Both the position numbers and the translations under genes were made by a program. Below are positions 57,750 through 64,000 of a DNA stretch of 64,000 nt, piece by piece (position 1 is the stretch's first letter; every line of letters begins with the position of its first letter). A model generated the notes under the pieces. It saw only the letters and a list, made by a program, of their open reading frames with translations, did not search any database and was not told the DNA's origin. The stretch comes from Scilla litardierei (lineage: Eukaryota; Streptophyta; Magnoliopsida; Asparagales; Asparagaceae), in NCBI GenBank assembly GCA_030789695.1, contig CM061142.1, positions 353,251,486 to 353,315,485 on the forward strand, in the 5' to 3' direction.

Positions 57750-58970
57750 GGCTGAAATATAGCAATTTTCATCGTTTGACCCTCTGGATCGCACATGACT
57801 CCTTCCTTGCTTCAGAGACTCATGATATCTTCTTTATACGTCCCCTACGCTAGCAATCTCATACATTCACACAAAAACACAAAGAAGTGAAAGAAAACTA
57901 AAAATCACAAGAAAATGGGTACAGAACGACGGAAAACAACGGAAAAATCACAAAGAAGACGTGCGCGAATATATAAAATATAAACACACGTCAAGCAGCC
58001 GGAAGCTAATGCCATCACCCACTGGGGTGATGGCAATAGAGCTCAATGCCTCAAGTGTGAGGCGTGTATAGGTGCGGACGTGGATGGCGAGGAGACAGTC
58101 AAAACCGATGACCTGATAAAGCCAATGGACACCCTGTAGGTGTCCAAGGCACTGGAGGGTGGGGATGTGAGCGAAGTGGGTGGCGACGATCGTGCGGTGT
58201 GACATGGCTAGGAAATGCTCACGGTGAGCATCGTCCCTGAACACGATATCGTACGTCCTCAGGGTGGGTGGTGGAGGAACTGGACGGGATGGAGGAGCGG
58301 TGGTGGGAATGGTTGGAGCGGTAGTGTGGGTGGTGTGTGGGGCCTCTATGGCTAGAGGCACGTGTGTAGTGGATCGTGACAAGTCGGACGAGGACGACGA
58401 ATCATCCAAGTACGGCTCTGGTGTGGGTGAAGGTGAACACCGTGAGCGTCGTACTGGCCAGGAAGAGTATGGACCAGTGGTGGTCTTCCTCTTTGCCAAC
58501 GGAGGCTTCCTCGGCCTAAGGCGAGGAGGCATCGTGCAAGAGTGGCAAACTACGATGATATGGTAATAAAAATAAAGTGTGGAAGGAGTATACCAACACC
58601 GAGTGCAGCTGCAAAAACGAAAGTGGAATGTGCATGTGCAAAGCCACAAATCCAAACTATCCCCTAAGCTGATCCAAACCATGCTCCTCGGATCCTCAAA
58701 GAAGCTCCAAGTGTACATGCAATAAGATATGAAAAGATTATTAGGCAAGTTTGAAAATTAATCGTGTTTGGGGTTCAAAAATAGGAAAAATTAGGGTTGG
58801 GGATTCGGAATTGGGGAAGAAGGGGGGTTGAGAGGGATGAAGTAGGGGGAAATGAAGAGGGGGGTTGGGCTTGGCTACTCGGCCCGAGCACGGGGTGTGC
58901 TCAGGTCGCTGCTCGGGCGACGCACGCACAGCTCCGGCGAGGCGCCGGAGCATTGGGGCAGGAGGAATTG

Positions 58971-58972
<2 letters not shown>

Positions 58973-59063
<91 letters not shown>
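58973..59063. repeat. (GA)n microsatellite, about 91 bp
   Basis: Uninterrupted ga dinucleotides; gives artefactual Arg/Glu or Ser/Leu open frames. Confidence 0.97.
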
Positions 59064-59066
<3 letters not shown>

Positions 59067-59222
59067 TGGGTAGGGAAGGAGAGGGAGAGATGAAAGGGAG
59101 GGGGTGGGTGAGGTGTCACCGGTGCTCGGCAGTGCCAGCGACACTGCTCCGACGGATCGCTGGAGCTAGGGCATCGGGGGGGTGAGGGTTAGAGAGATAG
59201 CAAGATAGAGAGAGGCAGATAG

Positions 59223-59339
<117 letters not shown>

Positions 59340-59602
59340 TGACCGAGTGCGACGGTGGGTGGCACTCGATCGGAGTGCGGCGGCAACGGCGGTCTGGTCG
59401 AGTAGGGTAGGTTTAGGGGGGAGCTCGGGGATTTGGGGGTTCTGATTTCGAGTAGGATTAGGGATGGGTCGAGTCGAGTTTGCATTAGTATAGGCCGTGT
59501 CGAGTTTGGATTAGATGTGGGTCCCAACTGGGTAAGTCACTTCTCGGACCGAGCAAAAAAGAATATAAAAGTTTGAAATTAAGCTCAGAAATTATGCCCT
59601 AA

Positions 59603-60062
59603 TACTCGACCGAGCTGCTTGCTCAGCTCGGTCGAGCTGAATTGAAACAGAGTGCTGATTTCAGCTCTCTTTTGCTTTCCCAGCAGCTCGGCCGAGTAGG
59701 GTAACTCAATCGAGTCCATTAAGCTTTTCCAGAGCACCCTTTTTAGCACTTTTGGGACTCTCCCTGTAGCTCGACCGAGTAGGGTAGCTACTCGGTCGAG
59801 TCGAATTAGAAACAGAGTGCTCTTTTTCGATCTTTTTGAGCTCTGCCTGTAGCTCGACCGAGTAGGGTGCTACTCGGTCGAGTCACAATTAATTTCCAGA
59901 GCCACTTTTTGCATGTTTCTCCTTCTTTTTGCATCCCTGACTGTAGCTCCACCGAGTAGGGTGCTACTCGGTCGAGTCGAGTTTGATTTTCAGAACATGT
60001 TTTTGCCTTCTTTCTCTAATTCTCTGCAGCTTGGTAGAGTAGGGTAGCTACTCGGCCGAGTC
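59603..60062 (-). repeat. A1 internal palindrome array upstream of ORF3
   Basis: About ten half-sites (ctcgaccgagtagg, ctactcggtcgag) with the same motif as the A1 LTR array, spaced by about 60-70 bp blocks containing repeated cagagtgct and ctttttga words. It lies between the pol remnant and ORF3. Confidence 0.9.
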
Positions 60063-60379
60063 ACCTGTAACTCTTCCCCCAAGCTTGTATTTCTCTAGGA
60101 TGCTCTTCCATTGGTTCCTTTTCCTTCATTTCATCGTTACGTGTGCTCTCCTCATTGTTCAACCTGTAGAAGGAAGAACTCGTCAGTTTTTTGTGTTTTT
60201 GTATTTTCTTAGAATTAAAACGTATTTATTTTGTTTTTGAATAAAAAAAGAAAAACAAAGAAGAAAAAAAAACTAAGGGAAAGAAAATAGGGTTGCTTCC
60301 TGATAAGCGCTTGTTTTAAGTCGTAAGCTCGACTCCCTCAAGATTTTCAACGAATGATGTTGGGCACATACGAAATACG
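60063..60379 (-). other. A1 segment downstream of the pol deletion
   Basis: Non-coding. The minus strand at about 60291-60343 reads ...gtcgagcttacgacttaaaa then caagcgctt and ggaagcaaccc. I recall this block as typical of the region just after integrase in Athila-like elements, which would place the pol deletion between it and the protease. Followed in sense by an A/T-rich tract (60235-60275). Confidence 0.5.
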
Positions 60380-61714
60380 CGTGTCATGCTTCCCAATGAT
60401 CCCGTGTGGTGGTATTTGGTATGCCTCTTCGTGTCAGACCTCAGCGGCCAAGGAGATAGTAGCCTCCGGTTCTTGATGGTGGGGGCTCTTCGTCAAGGAC
60501 TCGTAGATAGGCAGCCACCGCCTTGTTGTATACGACGTCACCGTCGTCGTCCAAGCTCATCTTCATTGGATCTTTGGGAATCTCCTCCATGGTATGTTCG
60601 TGAGTAGCTTTGTCCTCCAAGAGATCAAGGTAATTAGCGTCTTTCAGTGGTGGGCGTTCCCTCATAGGCTTTTGCAAGAGAAATTGGACATCAATATTTT
60701 TCCACGTTCAGAGATAGCGTCCCCTCACGGATGTCAATCAAGACTCCGGCCGTCGTCATGAATGGATGACCCAATATGATCTGCGAACTACCTTTCTCTG
60801 GCATGTCCATTATAACAAAATCTACCGACACGCATAGCCCGACGGTATCTGCAGGATGATGTTGCATGCGATGCCTACTGGATAAGTAATAGAGTGATAT
60901 GCCAATTGAATGCTCATATTGGTAGACTTAAGTTCCATCCCGGTGTTTATCCTCTTAAAGATAGAGAGTGGCATCAAACTAATGCTCGCTCCCAAATTGA
61001 TCAATGCTCTACTAATAGGGGTGCCACTAACGGAGCACGGCATCGTGAAACTCCCGTGATCCGACAACTTCTTCGGTAGATGGTTCTTAATTACTGAGGT
61101 GTAATTATCCAAGAGCTTCACCTCTTCTTGTCTACGCTTCCCCGTAATAAGATCCTTCAAGAACTTGGTGGATGTGGGGATTTCAGTGATAGAGTCCATA
61201 AATGGGATGTTCAGTTGTGTACCGTTGAGGAGCTCAGAGAATTTTGCATATTTCTTCTCCATCTTCGCTAGTACCAACCTTTGAGGATATGGAGGTGGAG
61301 GTCGACTTGCGTTGTCTTTGGCGGCATCCTTGGGAATAGATTTGTTGGAAGTAGTAGTATCATCCGCCGGTGCCGTGGTGGTGGTAGGTAAAGTAGAAGG
61401 CAAAGCCTCCCTCTCTCCAATAGCATGGGGCTCTTTCGTAGCCTTTTCATTTTCCTTGTTAGTGGTAACATCGTCATATTGAGCATGAGTAGGCGGCTTT
61501 CGGCTCACATTGCTACATTGCTAGAAACCGGCACCATGACAGTGTCGGTGGTCTTTCCTCCTCTTGTGGTAACTGCGACCACTGCATTTTCTTGGGCCCT
61601 TGGATTGGGCTCCAGCTGAGAAGGCAATCTCCCTTGTATCTTCATAAATTGCAACATTTGGCCTTTGAGGTCATCGATGGAATCATTGATAGACTTGAAA
61701 CGAGCGGAATTCTC
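60380..61714 (-). pseudogene. A1 gag C-terminus and protease
   Basis: Sense start is cut by S2 at 61714. It reads FKSINDSIDDLKGQMLQF, GRLPSQLEPNPRAQENAV and VTTRGGK, which is the Athila/Tat gag end. After a stop (about 61509) come PPPYPQRLVLAKMEKKYAKF, FLKDLITGKR and LPKKLSDHGSFTMPCSVSG, then the protease motif ALINLGASISLMPLSIF (Asp replaced by Asn at the active site). A shift near 60830 leads to a DFVIMDMPEKGSSQIILGHP frame and VEKY, then QKPMRERPPLKD to about 60441. RT, RNase H and integrase are absent. Confidence 0.82.
61710..61714. repeat. S2 flank (left TSD candidate)
   Basis: ttctc; the matching right copy would be outside the window. Confidence 0.5.
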
Positions 61715-62103
61715 TGTTGAGTATTGGACTTCTCCCTACTTAGTGTTAATGATGAGAAAACATAAATACTTGTGACTAATCCCCTATTTTGCAGTTAATC
61801 CATTGCTTAAGCTAATTATGAAGATATACTTGCAATGGATGACACTCAAAGATCATTGGAAGCAAATGAAATGGATTGGATGATCCTAGATGATGATTGA
61901 AGCTCCATGAAGACTTCAAGCTCATGCGTTGGATAGAAAAGAGTTCGTCAATGTAAATTTTTTTATCTCTTCTAGTATGTAGCTTAGAAGTAGAACATTG
62001 TTGGAGCGCACACACATCTTCATTTCAGTCTTAGGATATCACTAGATCAATCGTCCTTAGACTCCAATTCAGTTCTATTCTGATGGTGTGTGTATTGTTT
62101 ATA

Positions 62104-62742
62104 ACAGTCGACTGCTGAACATTTTACAGTCTCCTATCTCAAAAACAGTCGACTGTGTTTTGTTCTACAGTCGCCTGTTATGCACAAACTTTTACAGTCT
62201 AGTTTTGGTCTTCTCTGTTTTAATTCCCACAGGCGATTCATGAACCATTTACAGGCGCCTGTCCAAGTGACAGTCGACTGTGTTTTGTAAATCAGTCGTC
62301 TGTCTGTATTTTGCCCAAAATCTTTTGATCTGTCTTTTATGGCCAGTCGACTAATGTTGAATTTACAGACAGTCTGTCGACTATCAATGCTGCTACAGTC
62401 GTCTATTTGTGAGCCAATTTGTTGACTCAGCTCTCTCGAAATTCTCAGGGTTTTGACAGTCGTCTGTAGAAGGACTTACACTGGCATGTTCTGATTAACA
62501 GTCGACTGTTATCTCCTTGTCAGTCGTCTGTCTGTTCTCCCAGATGTTTTCCAGACTTCTTCTAACTTACCCATCTTCGGCCAGTCGCCTGCAGTAGGAT
62601 TTACAGTCGCCTATTGGTTTAAAAGTCGACTGTCTATCCTTCGTCAGTCGTCTGTCCACGTGGTAAGTTACCGTTATGAATTCTCACATACCCTATCTGA
62701 CTGTGCATCAGTTGACTGTGGTTTCTTCAACAGTCGACTGTC
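62104..62742 (+). repeat. S2 LTR palindrome array (CAGTCGACTGT type)
   Basis: Eight perfect GTCGAC cores and many CAGTCGCCTG or CAGTCGTCTG variants. Same motif as S3. Confidence 0.9.
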
Positions 62743-62826
62743 GCGAGCGTAGATTCTATCCGTTGAGAGTTTTCTCACGGATTCCAAAAGGGTTTTTGCT
62801 AATTTTGTTTTGAGGATTTGAGAAAC

Positions 62827-62836
62827 CTATATAAGG
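62827..62836 (+). promoter_or_regulatory. S2 LTR TATA box
   Basis: ctatataagg, about 85 bp after the last half-site. Confidence 0.65.
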
Positions 62837-63510
62837 AGCATCTACTGTTCCATTGAGATGTTACTCATTCTATTGCAAAATCTTTCAAGCTTTCATTCTC
62901 AAGATCAAAGCTCTCAAATCCTAAAGCCCTAAGAATTCCTATCTTTAATCTCTTGCTCTCTAACCTAGAACCAAAGAGATATTTTCTAGGCATTTGGTGC
63001 AGTCAAGAGAAAGGGCTTTTCCTCTCTTCCAAGAGTGTCTTCAACACACAACACACTTCTCCTTCAAGTTCTACTTCAAGGCATAAGTGATTGTAAGTGT
63101 TGCTTTCATATTTCATAACTTTCGATATTTGAATTTGCTCTCGGGTTGTGAGAGTGGTTTTCTTGCTCCCAAGTTGTGGGAGTCAAGGTCAATCGATTGT
63201 ATTTCGATTTCACTTGTAGGGTTGCTACAAGTGGGTTTTAAGGAAACCTCAAGTTAGGGTTCTAACTTGAGTATCCGGAGGTATACGGGTGGAAGGGATG
63301 TAGGATTATCGGGAACAAGTCGGGAAGTGACTTGGATAATCCGAACCCTTGAAACATCATTGCGTCTGCATTTGTTTCACTTTGCGTTTAATTTTCATTC
63401 CGCACTATTTTGTTGGTAAGCATTTAAATTTGTGTAACTATCTTTTTAAATTGCATAAACACTATTCAACCCCATTCTAGTGTTTTCCCCATAGCCAGGG
63501 TCTTTACAAT

Positions 63511-63522
63511 TGGTATCAGAGC
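63511..63522 (+). other. S2 primer binding site (initiator Met tRNA)
   Basis: TGGTATCAGAGC, 2 nt after the LTR. Confidence 0.93.
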
Positions 63523-63536
63523 ACAAGGTTATAGCT

Positions 63537-64000
63537 ATGGCATCCAACAACAACAATATTCCTCCGTCGCCTTCGTACAACAATCACGACCGTGATGGAG
63601 CATCCACACTTTTCGAAGGTCAATCAACGGTGCGTCCTCCACGTTTCAATGGCACGAACTTTGGATATTGGAAATGTAGGATGGAGATGTTCCTAAGGAG
63701 TGCTTCACTTTAGAGAACCCTCCACAAGGAATACGTCGAGCCCACCGAAGAGGATTTCGAAAAATGGACGACTTCCGAGAAATCCGCCAAAGTCAACAAC
63801 GCAAAAGCAATGAACGCTCTTCATTGTGCATTGGACCCGAATGAGTTCAATAAGATATGCACATGTAAGAGTGCATATCAAATTTGGAACCATCTCGTCA
63901 TTACCCATGAGGGAACGAACAAGGTAAAACTTTTGTAAACTCTATGTTGCCGTGCAAAACTTCGATATGTTTCATATGCAGGAAAATGAAAGCATAGCAT
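63537..64000 (+). pseudogene. S2 gag, N-terminal part
   Basis: ATG at 63537 (MASNNNNIPPSPSYN), then FNGTNFGYWKCRMEMFLRSA. A TAG at about 63711 replaces the Trp of S1 (SLWRT). The frame then continues YVEPTEEDFEKWTTSEKSA and CKSAYQIWNHLVITHEGTNK to a break near 63925. The window ends inside gag. Confidence 0.88.

Larger units (their letters stand above)
56362..57993 (-). mobile_element. A2: solo LTR of a second Athila-like family
   Basis: 1,632 bp, plus-strand TGATGTCCCC...ACACGTCA, flanked by agcaa (56357-56361) and agcag (57994-57998), one mismatch. No internal region. The ORF3 frame of A1 meets across it. The plus-strand opening (cacagggaggcg near 56473) and general layout resemble the A1 LTR, but the sequence differs. 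Confidence 0.82.
54385..58532 (-). pseudogene. A1 ORF3 (env-like position), split by solo LTR A2
   Basis: Starts at ATG 58530-58532 (MPPRLRPRKPPLAKRKTT), a basic N-terminus, then Ser/Thr/Pro-rich sequence and a globular part (YDIVFRDDAHREHFLAMSHR, IGFDCLLAIHVRTYTRLTLEAL). A2 interrupts after GDGISFRLL; the frame resumes at 56361 with LDHDVVVTHAMIRTHFHFF. A TGA follows KSY (about 56178), and later pieces (LMGMTRLLRFHPDG, LLFDAVHWLCHCLL) lead to a low-complexity Pro/Ser/Thr tail with a likely coiled coil (55000-54830). The layout matches S1 ORF3. It resembles the extra ORF of Athila elements; function unknown; dead here. Confidence 0.65.
61715..63508 (+). repeat. S2 5' LTR
   Basis: 1,794 bp, TGTTGAGTATTGG...GTCTTTACA. 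Contains a CAGTCGACTGT array, a TATA box and, near 63140-63185, ttgtgagag and ttgtgggag words. Confidence 0.92.
61715..64000 (+). mobile_element. S2: Sirevirus-like copia element, 5' part
   Basis: 5' LTR, perfect Met PBS and gag start. The rest lies beyond the window. Inserted in the gag of A1, opposite orientation. Confidence 0.92.

Overview
The window is plant nuclear DNA, most likely from a large repeat-rich angiosperm genome, possibly a monocot (Sirevirus abundance, GC-rich codons in one copia element); the species cannot be named from sequence alone. The only host gene is at the extreme left: the last three coding exons of a FIZZY-RELATED/CCS52-type WD40 activator of the APC/C (+ strand, 7-812), ending in the Ile-Arg tail. 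The rest is LTR retrotransposon sequence, mostly nested. I use short names: C1 (Ty1/copia), S1-S4 (Sirevirus-like copia), T1 (Tat-like gypsy fragment), A1 and A2 (Athila-like gypsy), G1 and G2 (Tekay/Del-like gypsy), G3 (solo LTR, probably Tekay-like).

Layout: C1 1780-6473 (+, LTRs of 329 bp, decayed gag-pol). S4 about 6735-11060 (-, pol-less Sirevirus derivative). LTR-like debris 11070-11840. T1 RNase H/integrase fragment 11845-12913 (+), broken by A1, which starts at 12914 and leaves the window on the right. A1 (-) carries S3 (solo LTR 13504-15352) in its own 3' LTR, G3 (18330-54379) in its 3' internal region, A2 (solo LTR 56362-57993) in its ORF3, and S2 (from 61715, +) in its gag. G3 is split by G2 (18810-51216, -), G2's 5' LTR is split by S1 (26947-49678, -), and S1's gag is split by G1 (37553-47659, -). 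This is a six-level nest (T1 > A1 > G3 > G2 > S1 > G1). Target-site duplications read directly: caaaa (G3), gtaaa (G2), cataa (S1), tccat/accat (G1), gacac (S3), agcaa/agcag (A2).

Most interesting points: (1) G1 and G2 share a short GT...AG intron at the same codon between gag and protease. Unspliced RNA stops just inside the intron and splicing opens the gag-pol frame, so it looks like a splicing switch for Gag versus Gag-Pol. (2) At least seven LTRs from copia and gypsy lineages carry dense arrays of short inverted half-sites just upstream of the TATA box. Motif sequence differs by family but the arrangement is shared. (3) The array of copia S1 and gypsy G1 is the same down to a 22-base identical block, implying that a U3 regulatory module moved between unrelated superfamilies. 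(4) The same array type recurs inside S1 and A1, ahead of an extra ORF (ORF3, env-like position), with promoter-like leaders. S1 ORF3 is open for 566 codons although S1 gag and pol are broken.

No rRNA or tRNA gene, CRISPR array or prokaryotic feature was seen. All coordinates and repeat matches come from reading the sequence by eye; no alignment or database search was run.
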